From NCBI GenBank assembly GCA_026706665.1, contig JAPOYI010000147.1, positions 31,827 to 95,826 on the forward strand: a stretch of 64,000 nucleotides of DNA, given 5' to 3'. The DNA is from Gammaproteobacteria bacterium. GTDB taxonomy: Bacteria; Pseudomonadota; Gammaproteobacteria; Pseudomonadales; Azotimanducaceae. Below the pieces are notes generated by a model, which was given only the letters and a program-made list of their open reading frames with translations, was not told the origin of the DNA and made no database searches. Position numbers and translations under genes: made by a program. This document shows positions 9,357-18,256 of the stretch, piece after piece. Within the stretch, counting starts at the first letter, position 1, and every line of letters begins with the position of its first letter.

Positions 9357-11381
9357 ATGATCGACCCAAGACGACCCTCCCCGGCGGAAGCGAAAGTGCA
9401 TCTCGCACAGATCGAGTGGGCCCTGCACGCTGTTCGCAAAGGCTGGCTGCCGGCCAGGTACGCGGTGGTTTGGCCCGCCGGACTCGACCGCTCCCTGCTG
9501 CATGAACTGCCCCTGTCGACGCCGGTCCGGAACTGCCTCGAAGAGGCGATGCTGACGAATGGCCACTTGCCGCTTTGCACTCTGACCTTGCGGCGGAATC
9601 CGAACTTTCGGCGCACCTTTGTCGCCGACCTCCTGCTCACGGTCGAGAAGTATCTCATCGACTGCACCCTGGCTCCGGATGTTCCGACACACGATTCACC
9701 GAGGTCAGTCATTCCGGACCGTCCCTCAAACATCGTCGACGCTGGCCTCGACAGCGATGAAGTGCTCTCCGAGGGGTCGAACGCTGCCGCCGAGAGCCTC
9801 GCGTCGCTGCTTGACACCATTGATCGGCTCAGATCGCCCTCCCGGCGGTGGAGCCTCGCCACCGAGGGCCTCAGGTCGCTGCTCGCCACATCGGCCGACG
9901 TTCTCGGGACGCCGACCCTTGCCGACGCGCTGCGACCAGAACTGGTGCGCCTCGCCAGCCGAATGGGCCTGGACAACGCACTCCGATCCGTCGCACTTCA
10001 CGAGACGCTGCTCGGGACACCGAGCCTTCCGGCCCTCGTTGTCCGGCGTCTCCGAGAGACCTTGAACGGTTTCAGCCCAAGGCAACTCGCCGTAATCGAA
10101 GCCCGGCTCGTTCGGTCGCCCCCCGCAACCCTCGAGCAGGTCGCACGCCAGTTCGGGGTGACGAGAGAGCGCGTTCGCCAGATACAGAAGAGGCTCGAGC
10201 CGAAGATCGATGCGGCGCTGGGCGAGGAGCTTCAGATCATCGCATCCACCTTGCAGGAGCGCCTCGAACCGGTGGTTGCGGCAGATGCGCTCGAACAGCG
10301 GATCGACTTGATCTCTCACGACGCTTCCGAGACCGTCGCGGCCTTGTTTCGCGATGCCCTCATCCGGGCGATGGGCTTCACGCTCAACGGCGGTCTTTAC
10401 ACCAACGATCATGCCGAGCAAGCGATCCGGGATGTCCGGCGCCGAGCCCGAGAACTCGCCGACGACGTGGGCCTCGTCCAGGAGCGGGATATTGTCTCGA
10501 GCCTGCCAGGCGAGAAGTGGCAACGCTTCTGGCCCTGGCTCCGTCGACGCAGCGGACTCCACGGCTTCTACGGTTCACTGGCCCTCCGTGACAGCGCGAA
10601 GGCGCGGGCGAAAGCCGCGCTGCTATTCCTCGGGCGCCCTGCCACACGCGACGAGATCGGTGCCGTGTGTGGCCGGGAACGCAATCGGGTCGGGGCGAAC
10701 CTGTCGAACATCCCGAGCGTCGTGAAAGCGGACAGGGACCGCTGGGGCCTTCGGGATTGGATCGACGACGAGTACGACGGCATCGTCGGCGAGATCGTCC
10801 AGCGCATCGAAGAGGACGGAGGGGTCACGACCACCGAGCGGCTGCTGACGGAGATTCCCGCCAGGTTCAACGTCAGCCCGCAGAGCGTTCGCGCCTACAT
10901 GCAGACGCCCCGATTCGATGTTCGCGACGGATCGATCAGGTTGGCGAGTCCCGCTTCAATACGCCTCCGGAACCTGGACGACGTCATCGACGGACGCGAC
11001 GAGGGCGGTGCGCCTTTCTGGACTTTCGTTGTGGAGACCCGCTATTTCCAGGGATACAGCGTGGTGGGCGTACCGCCGGAGTTCGCGAAGGCGCTCGGCT
11101 GCGAGCCGGACTCGGGCGTCGACATTCGAATCGAAAACCTCTCCGACTGCCGCGCTCTTTCCCTGCGTTGGCGTCTCGCCACGTTGACCGGGGCTTCGCT
11201 CGGTTACGTGGCCGAGCCACTGAGGCGACTCGATCTCCAAACGGGAGACCGGGCGCGAGTCACGATCGCCGGACCTCGATCCGTAAGGCTCGGTCCCGAT
11301 TTCGGCGACACCGGGTCGCGACCTCCCCAGGGGGCGGACGCCACATTGGTGCGCATCCTGGGTCGTCGCCGAGCGATATAG
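9357..11381 (+). CDS. Large protein with sigma-70 region 4-like helix-turn-helix
   Basis: 674 aa from ATG 9357, four bases after the methyltransferase stop. Residues about 243-285 read like sigma-70 region 4: LEQVARQFGVTRERVRQIQKR is the helix-turn-helix that in sigma factors reads the -35 element. Unlike a sigma factor, the domain is in the middle, and no region 2 is visible. The C-terminal half has further winged-helix-like stretches (about 430-540). It may be a transcriptional regulator of the operon, or use the fold to bind DNA during modification or restriction. No catalytic motif was found. Confidence 0.68.
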   Translation: MIDPRRPSPAEAKVHLAQIEWALHAVRKGWLPARYAVVWPAGLDRSLLHELPLSTPVRNCLEEAMLTNGHLPLCTLTLRRNPNFRRTFVADLLLTVEKYLIDCTLAPDVPTHDSPRSVIPDRPSNIVDAGLDSDEVLSEGSNAAAESLASLLDTIDRLRSPSRRWSLATEGLRSLLATSADVLGTPTLADALRPELVRLASRMGLDNALRSVALHETLLGTPSLPALVVRRLRETLNGFSPRQLAVIEARLVRSPPATLEQVARQFGVTRERVRQIQKRLEPKIDAALGEELQIIASTLQERLEPVVAADALEQRIDLISHDASETVAALFRDALIRAMGFTLNGGLYTNDHAEQAIRDVRRRARELADDVGLVQERDIVSSLPGEKWQRFWPWLRRRSGLHGFYGSLALRDSAKARAKAALLFLGRPATRDEIGAVCGRERNRVGANLSNIPSVVKADRDRWGLRDWIDDEYDGIVGEIVQRIEEDGGVTTTERLLTEIPARFNVSPQSVRAYMQTPRFDVRDGSIRLASPASIRLRNLDDVIDGRDEGGAPFWTFVVETRYFQGYSVVGVPPEFAKALGCEPDSGVDIRIENLSDCRALSLRWRLATLTGASLGYVAEPLRRLDLQTGDRARVTIAGPRSVRLGPDFGDTGSRPPQGADATLVRILGRRRAI

Positions 11382-11383
11382 CC

Positions 11384-13603
11384 GTGCTGACCGACGAGAG
11401 AACTCTGAGACCCGGCCTTTACCCTTTGCCGGATGTGCGCGTCGCCCGGAACATCCTGATACCCGGGTTCCGAGCCGCCACCACCGTCCGCGGCGCTTTC
11501 GGCTGGTTCACCGCGGGCTGGATCCGGCAACTCGCTCCGGGTCTGGCCGTCTACCTTGATCGAGACGACACCGAGCCGATGGAATTCACGGTCGCTCCGG
11601 CGCTGTTCCCCGCCGAACGAGGCGCCGTGGAGCGGGGCGCCCAGATGACGGAAGAGGAGGCGGCCAGATTCGTGGCGGACGTCTTCATCAAGGGACGCGC
11701 CGCCGCCGGGCCGCTCGCCCGCCATGCGCTCGACTGCCTGTCGTGGATGATCGCCACGGACGCGCTTCGGCTGCGTATCGCGGTACCGACGCACGAGTCC
11801 AACTACCATCCCAAGCTCTGGCTCTTCGACGATGGCGAGAATCAGGTTCTTGCGCGCGGATCCGGCAACGCGACTGGCAGAGGCGTGGGCGCCGGCGTCG
11901 AACATCTCGACGTGGACGTGTCGTGGCAGAACGACAGCCGCGTGCCGGCCGGCATGACGATGCTCAACAACTGGTCCACCGGCCACAGTCCCGGAATCGC
12001 AAAGGTCTTCGATCTACCCGAGGCCGTTGCCCGAGACATCATCGAGACCGCCCCCGAACAAGCGCCACGCCCGAGCGAATACGATGTCCTCGCGATCCGG
12101 AACCGTACGGTGTTCCCCCGGCGGTCGGTGCCTCGCCCGCCGCACCGACTCCGAATACCGGACTGCCTGGAGTGGCGCAGCGGCCGCTACGCCCACCAGG
12201 GCGATGCGGTCGAGGGCTGGGAGCAAGTCGAGCCTCCGGAGAGAGGCGTTATCGCCATGGCAACGGGCGCCGGGAAAACCCTCACGGCCTTGATCTGCGC
12301 CAGCCGCTGTCAGGATCGACTCGGGAATGGGAATCAGCCATTCCTGATCGTGGTTTCGGCACCTTCCGTCCCTCTCATCATGCAATGGGCGGAAGAGGTC
12401 AGGAAGTTCGGCGTGAGCCCCGTTACCCCGACTCTCGGGTCGAAAGCCAATACAAGGCTCACCAGCCTGTTTCGGGGACTTCGCGGCGGCGGCACACACG
12501 TCGCGATCGTCACCAACAACATGCTGTGCGACCCATCCTTCCAGGAAACCGTCAAACACAAGCTGCAAACGCGGAGCGGCGCCATCCCGACACTCCTGAT
12601 CGCGGACGAAGCGCATACGCTCGGCGCGGAGTCGTTCATCCGGAACAAGCCGTCCTTCTTCGAGAGACGCCTCGGGCTCTCCGCGACGCCGGAGCGTCAG
12701 TACGACCCGGACGGGACCGAGGAGATATTCGAGTTCTTCGGACCTGCCGTGTACGAATTCGGCCTCGACCGCGCGATCGGGTTCTGTCTGGTCCCGTACC
12801 GCTACTACGTTCACGCCTGCACTCTCAATGGCGACGAGCTCGCCGAGTTCGAGGCGCTCTCTCGGCGAATTGGAGCGACCATGGCCGGCGAGTCGGATGC
12901 AGGCGAAGACTCCCCCCTCCGCGCACTCCTGATCGCCCGGCGCCGAATCATCGAAACCGCGGACAGCAAGCTCGATCTCTTGCGCGCCGTCCTTGAGCGC
13001 CGGCGACCGAGGGATCTCGCCCATGCGCTCATTTATGCTTCCGCCAAGAACCCCGAGCAGTTCGACCGGATCGGCTCGCTGCTCTCCGAACTCGAGGTGA
13101 AGTGGGCGCCTGTGACGCAGGAAACAACCAGGAACCCGAAGCGTCTGGCCCAGATCCTGGACTCCTTCGGCAAGGGCGCCATCCAGGTGCTGCTCGCCAA
13201 GAAGGTTCTCGACGAAGGAGTGGACATTCCGACCATCCGGGAGGCCTTCATCGTGGCCTCGTCCACCGTCGAGCGCGAATGGGTGCAGAGAAGAGGGCGC
13301 GTTCTGCGCATGCACCCGGGCAAACCCTGGGCGATCGTTCACGACTTCCTTGCGCTACCACCGGCCGGCTGGTTTCGACGCGACCGGACCCCGTCCATTG
13401 CGGGGATCGTCAGGACCGAGTGCGGCCGCGCGCAAGCGTTCGGGCGATACGCGCAGAACATTGTCGGCCACGACGGTCTGGATGCGGACCTCTCCCAACT
13501 GAGCGAAACGTTCTGGCCGCGATCATCCGCGGTCGCGTCACAACTCGACAACCCCGGCGACCTCAGGGTGGCCCGCGCAACACCAGGAGGAAAGCTATGG
13601 TGA
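11384..13603 (+). CDS. PLD-like nuclease fused to SF2 helicase; phosphorothioation-type restriction enzyme
   Basis: 739 aa from GTG 11384, three bases after the previous TAG. The N-terminal domain holds an HKD-type motif (HPKLWLFD, 142-149, followed by GSGNAT), as in phospholipase D-fold nucleases. The helicase follows: Walker A ATGAGKT (293-299), DEAH (408-411), SATP (433-436) and motif VI QRRGRVLR (635-642). The layout matches the single-protein restriction enzyme annotated beside some Dnd systems. It would translocate on DNA and cut, presumably when the host mark is absent. Only one HKD copy is seen, so an active nuclease would be expected to dimerise. Confidence 0.78.
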   Translation: MLTDERTLRPGLYPLPDVRVARNILIPGFRAATTVRGAFGWFTAGWIRQLAPGLAVYLDRDDTEPMEFTVAPALFPAERGAVERGAQMTEEEAARFVADVFIKGRAAAGPLARHALDCLSWMIATDALRLRIAVPTHESNYHPKLWLFDDGENQVLARGSGNATGRGVGAGVEHLDVDVSWQNDSRVPAGMTMLNNWSTGHSPGIAKVFDLPEAVARDIIETAPEQAPRPSEYDVLAIRNRTVFPRRSVPRPPHRLRIPDCLEWRSGRYAHQGDAVEGWEQVEPPERGVIAMATGAGKTLTALICASRCQDRLGNGNQPFLIVVSAPSVPLIMQWAEEVRKFGVSPVTPTLGSKANTRLTSLFRGLRGGGTHVAIVTNNMLCDPSFQETVKHKLQTRSGAIPTLLIADEAHTLGAESFIRNKPSFFERRLGLSATPERQYDPDGTEEIFEFFGPAVYEFGLDRAIGFCLVPYRYYVHACTLNGDELAEFEALSRRIGATMAGESDAGEDSPLRALLIARRRIIETADSKLDLLRAVLERRRPRDLAHALIYASAKNPEQFDRIGSLLSELEVKWAPVTQETTRNPKRLAQILDSFGKGAIQVLLAKKVLDEGVDIPTIREAFIVASSTVEREWVQRRGRVLRMHPGKPWAIVHDFLALPPAGWFRRDRTPSIAGIVRTECGRAQAFGRYAQNIVGHDGLDADLSQLSETFWPRSSAVASQLDNPGDLRVARATPGGKLW

Positions 13604-13812
13604 GCAACTTCGAGCGGATTCTCGCCGAGATCAGGAAGGAGGCCGGTCGCATCGCGCCGGGCTATCGGGTCGACCCCGAGTCCGTCGTGAACCTCATCAT
13701 GGAGATTGTCGACTTGGAGGATCAGCACCGCGTAAAGGCTCAGCCGCGAATCAGCCAAAGAGTCCGTAGCATGATCGAAAATGCGGCCCCGACTCACGCG
13801 GAGGGCGAGTAG
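13597..13812 (+). CDS. Small protein associated with DNA modification systems
   Basis: 71 aa. The start at ATG 13597 is fixed by a perfect AGGAGG at 13585-13590 and by overlap with the helicase stop (ATGGTGA, 13597-13603). The protein is charged and helical, with no cysteine cluster or membrane span. It looks like the small-protein family that occurs next to SMC-like ATPases in DNA modification clusters. It may act as an adaptor for the DndD-like protein, whose ATG follows its stop with no gap. Function is unknown. Confidence 0.68.
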   Translation: MVSNFERILAEIRKEAGRIAPGYRVDPESVVNLIMEIVDLEDQHRVKAQPRISQRVRSMIENAAPTHAEGE

Positions 13813-16059
13813 ATGCTACTCATTCGACGAATCGAGATAGTGAATTTCGCTTGCTTCGATCATATCGAGATCGCGCCGTCGGCGAACTCAGACAGACGCC
13901 TGACCGTAATTCGGGCCGAGAACGGCTCCGGCAAGACCACGCTGCTCCGAGCTATCCGCTGGGGCATGTACGGGGAAAGGGGTCTTCCGGGCAACCCGGG
14001 CACCTTCTCATTGCATCCGGCCGCCTGGCGACCCGACGCTACAGGTATCGAAACTAGTGTTTCCATTCTGTTCGAGACGGATGGATCAAGCCGCCACCAT
14101 CTCGAAGGCAAACCGACGAACATCGAATACGAACTGCGCCGGACAGTAACGACGATCCGCAAGGAACCAACGTCGAAGGACGGGCCGGACTTTCAGCGCA
14201 CCGGCGAGGACGCGCAGTTGCTGGAGAGGGAACGCGATGGCTCTTGGACTCCAAACCCACACGGCGTCGGGCGCGTGATCGAGGAACTGCTGCCTTGGGG
14301 GCTCCGAGACTTCTTCGTCATGGACGCAGACGAAGCAACGGACTTCGTCGGGGGCAGCGAAAACAAAGTCGTGCAGCGCCGAGATGTCATTGGAAAGACC
14401 TCGTTTGCCGTCCGGGCGCTTTTGGGGCTCGAAGTCTTTGACCGCGCGGCCGACCGTGTTTCGTCGCTCCGCCAGAACTTCGGACGAGACGCGACCAAGG
14501 CTACCCGCAACGCTGGATTGCAGGCGATGCAGACGGAATTGGACCGCGTCAGTGCCAAGCTGGCCGAAGTCGAAAAACGGTTGGAGGAAAACCGCCACAA
14601 GAGGCTCGACACGTCGGCGAGCCTGGATGAAGCACGGGGCGACCTGGAGGCGATCATCGGCAGCCTAGGTGCCCATGATGAGTTAAGGCAACGCCTGGCG
14701 GACAACGAAAAGCATGCGAAGAGAGCCAATGAGCAACGGCGCAGCGCCGCCCAAGACCTTTCTCGTGATCTCACGAGAATTGACCTGCTCGCGTCCTTGG
14801 CCGCGCGAGAGGTTCAGCATGTCGAGACAACCCTACAGCCGCTCTACGACGACGGTTCGATCCCCGTCCGACATCTTGCGTTCGTCAAGAGTCTGCTCGA
14901 GAACGGGATGTGCGTGTGCGGTCAAGACCTCTCCTCGCCTAGCGAGCACACCGACCATATCCAGCATGTAATCGACAGTTCCACCGGACAGGCGGAACAC
15001 GCGAATCATCTTGCCGAGACCCTCCACGCCGCCGCCGCCCTTTGTCGGCATCGAGACGGCGAGGAGTGGGAGCGGCGGGCCAGCGATCACGCACAGGCCG
15101 TCTACGTCCTCAACGAAGAGTTCGATAACCTCGCGCAGGTGCGCCGCGACATCGACGCCAGGCTTGACGACATCGACGACAATCAAGTCGAGAACGCTCG
15201 GGGCCACATCGACATGCTTACACAGAGCCTGAGTCAGCTTGACCGTCAACTGGCGAGCGACCACGAAGCGCAGGAGTTACTCACCACCGACAAGAACAAA
15301 TTGGATGCCGAAATGCGCATTGCTAGACGACAGGAAGCGGAAGCCCGTGACTTGGAGCGCTACGAAGAAACCGCAGCTATGCTCGTTCAGATTCTCCAAC
15401 AGGCTTACGCGCGCATTCAGGACGAGCAGGTGGGCGAACTGAGTGACGCTATGAACACACTGTTTGCGAGCATGGCGGCGAACGTGGTTGACGACGAGGC
15501 GGTCGAACACAACCAACGCAAGGCCACGCTGAGGATGATCGCGGGGGTCGGACTCCAGCCGGTAGAAGACACAGCGGCAGAATATGAGATATTCGCGCTC
15601 AACAGCCGCGGCAGATCGATGCCGCCGACCGAGATAAACGGGGCATCGCGCAGGATCCTGGCGCTGTCGTTCGTGCTGGGACTGTGCAAGGTCAGCCGTA
15701 CCACGGCCCCGCTCGTTGCAGACTCACTGTTGAACTTCATGTCTGGTTCCGTCCGTACCAACACCTTGCGCGTCACCGCCGAGGCCGCGAACCAGCCCAT
15801 ACTGCTCCTTACTGGTTCGGACCTGGAGTCGCAGAACGAAATCGAACTCGTCGATCGCTATGCGGGAGCCACGTACACGCTGACGGGGCAATGGCAGCAT
15901 GTCGACTACGGTGGTGACGTCGTGAACCAGACCGACCGCCGCCAAGTGTCGCTGCTCTGTAGCTGCGGTCCGCGCGAGTATTGCCAAACCTGCGAACGTC
16001 GGGGCCAAGCCGAGGATGCGCGGTGGACCCGGCGTCAAGGATCGGAGGCGCAGCAATGA
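13813..16059 (+). CDS. DndD-like SMC/RecN-type ATPase with zinc-hook and C-terminal cysteine cluster
   Basis: 748 aa from ATG 13813, directly after the previous stop. The Walker A loop lies in AENGSGKTTL (35-44), after the RecF/RecN-like start IRRIEIVNFACFD. Two long charged coiled-coil stretches (about 215-340 and 395-560) flank CVCG at 367-370, as in zinc-hook proteins. The ABC signature is poorly conserved (NGASRR), and the Walker B line PLVADSLL lacks the usual following Glu. A C-terminal CSCG...CQTC cluster (716-727) could bind zinc. DndD supplies ATPase and possibly DNA-nicking or scanning activity to the modification complex. Confidence 0.75.
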   Translation: MLLIRRIEIVNFACFDHIEIAPSANSDRRLTVIRAENGSGKTTLLRAIRWGMYGERGLPGNPGTFSLHPAAWRPDATGIETSVSILFETDGSSRHHLEGKPTNIEYELRRTVTTIRKEPTSKDGPDFQRTGEDAQLLERERDGSWTPNPHGVGRVIEELLPWGLRDFFVMDADEATDFVGGSENKVVQRRDVIGKTSFAVRALLGLEVFDRAADRVSSLRQNFGRDATKATRNAGLQAMQTELDRVSAKLAEVEKRLEENRHKRLDTSASLDEARGDLEAIIGSLGAHDELRQRLADNEKHAKRANEQRRSAAQDLSRDLTRIDLLASLAAREVQHVETTLQPLYDDGSIPVRHLAFVKSLLENGMCVCGQDLSSPSEHTDHIQHVIDSSTGQAEHANHLAETLHAAAALCRHRDGEEWERRASDHAQAVYVLNEEFDNLAQVRRDIDARLDDIDDNQVENARGHIDMLTQSLSQLDRQLASDHEAQELLTTDKNKLDAEMRIARRQEAEARDLERYEETAAMLVQILQQAYARIQDEQVGELSDAMNTLFASMAANVVDDEAVEHNQRKATLRMIAGVGLQPVEDTAAEYEIFALNSRGRSMPPTEINGASRRILALSFVLGLCKVSRTTAPLVADSLLNFMSGSVRTNTLRVTAEAANQPILLLTGSDLESQNEIELVDRYAGATYTLTGQWQHVDYGGDVVNQTDRRQVSLLCSCGPREYCQTCERRGQAEDARWTRRQGSEAQQ

Positions 16060-16544
16060 GCGAATTCTTCGCCGACCTGCTACGCACAACTAGCCATGGC
16101 CTTGTTTTGCCCCGGGAAGACGAGGACGCCATCAACCGCTATGTCGCGATGCACGCCGGCGATCGGACGAACGTCGAGAGCCGTCCATTTCCCAGGCAAG
16201 TGGACTTCTGGGCGTTTTGCATCGCTACCGCATTGGCGTTGAAGCTCCAACCTCGGGACGGCTTGCCCTCCCGTTGGGGCAAGGCGTTCATTTACACGAA
16301 TCAGGGCATCGTCGACAACGACCTCGCCTCCCTGCTCGCCATCGTCGCAGTGGCGAAGATCGGCCTGGACGATCCTGGCGTGACGGAAAGCCGACGGATC
16401 GTCGAGCTCGCAAACCGTCTTGCCGCCGCCGGCTGCCCCGAGGTGCTCCGCAAGCTGCAGAACAGTCCGCTTCGAACGACTCCACTGGATCAAGCTCTGG
16501 AATTCGCCCGCTCGCTGCAGGAACAGGTTTACGACGATAGCTGA
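16056..16544 (+). CDS. Unrecognised 162-aa protein at the DndE position
   Basis: 162 aa from ATG 16056, overlapping the DndD-like stop (ATGA), with GGAGG upstream. No known domain is recognised. It is alpha-helical, with no membrane span and only two cysteines. In classical operons DndE, a small tetrameric DNA-binding protein of about 110-120 aa, follows DndD. This protein holds the same place but is longer and not obviously homologous, so equivalence is a guess. Its stop falls at the point where the convergent endonuclease remnant ends. Confidence 0.6.
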   Translation: MSEFFADLLRTTSHGLVLPREDEDAINRYVAMHAGDRTNVESRPFPRQVDFWAFCIATALALKLQPRDGLPSRWGKAFIYTNQGIVDNDLASLLAIVAVAKIGLDDPGVTESRRIVELANRLAAAGCPEVLRKLQNSPLRTTPLDQALEFARSLQEQVYDDS

Positions 16545-17162
16545 ATCGCCGAGCCGGATGTCGTAGTTGCACACGGCGCATCGACGCTCATAGGCGCGCA
16601 GGACGGCGGTGCGAAAGTTCGGATCACGCGCGAGAGGGGCATCCAGCACCACCCAATCGAACCGGAGTCCAACCGCGGCACGAATGTCGTCGTGGAGTGA
16701 TTCGGGGAAGTGACCCTGGAGGAGCAGTTGCGCAGCGCTCGCCACCAGCTCCGGATCGGCGAGCAGCATTCGATGGACGCTTTCGGGAAGTCCACCCTCC
16801 ACGCGATGTTGCAAGAGCGATCTCTTGTGCAGATCGCCCGAGCGTGTCTGCGGCAGTCCGATGTCGTTCGGAATCTCCCGGAGACCGTCCCCGCGCAAGC
16901 GTCCGAAAGGGTACTCCGCATGATGGACCTTGGACGGCGGACCAAAGAGAAGCAACAGATTCGAGAGCCGACCCTCAACCTCCTCGAATCGCGCGAGCCG
17001 CGGCTTTCCCTGTTGCAGGTGCCCAAGGGCCAACAGCAGGAGCAGGGGCTTGTGAGGAGCACGCATACCTCTGGCTCGCCACACGTTGAGCTTGCGAATC
17101 CGTACCAGGAAGTCCTCTCTGTCCACGAGGCGAACCTTGACGCGAGTCGCGTCCCTGCGCAA
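16541..17162 (-). pseudogene. Sulfur-binding-domain HNH endonuclease (ScoMcrA type), lacking the HNH catalytic half
   Basis: About 207 residues are recognisable. They include the sulfur-binding domain hallmarks APHKPLLLLLALG and HAEYPFGRLRGDG, then the linker and the beginning of the HNH domain (LRAYERRCAVCNYDIRLG). Family members continue with an AAH...N...H segment of about 80-100 residues carrying the catalytic histidines. Here the match stops at the 3' end of the convergent gene, and the following frame is antisense noise. ATG 17162 or the in-frame GTG about 36 bases downstream could be the start. Intact relatives recognise phosphorothioate DNA and cut near it. This copy should bind at best, not cleave. 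Confidence 0.75.
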
Positions 17163-17248
17163 CGAAAAGCGTCAGCGACCGGCGGCGTTTGCGCCATGGA
17201 CGACGAGCGGGGCCGCCGCCAGCTCCCGCAGCCTCGTACCGGGCGAAC

Positions 17249-18256
17249 TCAGGTCGATGCGCCGGCTTCCTCGTCGACGAATAGCTCCTTGTTTGCCCTG
17301 GGCAGGAACAGGACGCCGATATAGGCATTGAACAGCACGAAGAACGTGTGCATGACAAGGCTGAATGCGCCCACTTCGGGGTAGTCCGGAAACAGCACCG
17401 TCCAGATCACCAGCGCGCCCGCATGGAACGGCAGCGGCAGCGCCGCCGCGAGGAATATGACCGGCAGGAACGCCAGCATCTGACCCAGCGACACGTCGAC
17501 CTGGAAGAGCTGCAGGGCGACCGTGTAGACCACGACCGCACCGAGCAGGTTCGGCGCCTTGAACAGTACGGTGAGCAGGTAGTGAACCGGTCGCGCGCGG
17601 CGAAACGCGACGAGCAGGGACTTGTCCCGCAGTTTCGATCCCTTGAGCAGCACGCCTCGAAAGTAGGCGATGTGCAGGGGCAGGTAGACCAGCGCGACTG
17701 CGAACACCGCCGGCAGAATAACGTCGAGCGGCAACAGGCTGGACGCGTCCACGACCACGCCGAAATCAAGCAGGACCCCGCCGGCGGAGAACATCAGCAA
17801 CTGGTATATCTCCAGCAGGCCGAGGAAGATCATGCTTGACAGCGCCTGCCAACCGGCGACCCGATGACGCTTCAACAGGTAGAGCGACATCGCGCCCTTG
17901 CCCACCTGCTCGCTGACCAGCGAAAGGACGTAGGCACTGGCTCGAATCGGCAAGACGCTGGTGAACTTCAGATCCGGGGCGTTGAACCAGCGCACCACGC
18001 GCCAGGTGACATGCGCATCGACGAGGAAAAAGAACACGGAGTAGGGAACCATCACGGCGAGCCACAGCGTCCAGTTCGCGCCGGCGAAGAAGACCACCAG
18101 GTACTCGATCGCCGTCAGCCCGTCCCTGGCCGCCGCGGCTTCTATGCGGGTATAGACATAGTAGAAGCAGGCAACCGCCACCATCCACGTAATCGCGCGG
18201 AAGACGTAACCGCGCCATTGACGGTCTCCGGCCACGGTATCTGTGGATTCGTTCAC
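17249..18256 (-). CDS. Multi-span membrane protein, UPF0104/lysylphosphatidylglycerol-synthase TM-like
   Basis: 335 aa from a GTG at 18256 that overlaps the upstream MFS stop (GTGA). Seven to eight hydrophobic helices are visible, with a pattern (SEQVGKGAMSLYLLKR, polar residues within helix pairs) that recalls the UPF0104/AglD family of flippase-like proteins. No soluble catalytic domain is attached. Coupling with an exporter suggests a joint role at the membrane, perhaps lipid or small-molecule handling. Family assignment is tentative. Confidence 0.55.
   Translation of the reverse strand: MNESTDTVAGDRQWRGYVFRAITWMVAVACFYYVYTRIEAAAARDGLTAIEYLVVFFAGANWTLWLAVMVPYSVFFFLVDAHVTWRVVRWFNAPDLKFTSVLPIRASAYVLSLVSEQVGKGAMSLYLLKRHRVAGWQALSSMIFLGLLEIYQLLMFSAGGVLLDFGVVVDASSLLPLDVILPAVFAVALVYLPLHIAYFRGVLLKGSKLRDKSLLVAFRRARPVHYLLTVLFKAPNLLGAVVVYTVALQLFQVDVSLGQMLAFLPVIFLAAALPLPFHAGALVIWTVLFPDYPEVGAFSLVMHTFFVLFNAYIGVLFLPRANKELFVDEEAGAST

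Noticed and set aside
13102..13596. Longer version of the small protein gene starting inside the helicase
   Set aside because: The AGGAGG at 13585-13590 and the family-like N-terminus support ATG 13597; the longer part overlaps the helicase coding frame.
16080..16540. Continuation of the endonuclease frame to a 360-codon product
   Set aside because: The match ends at the HNH start; beyond it the frame is antisense to the 162-aa operon gene and has no family similarity.
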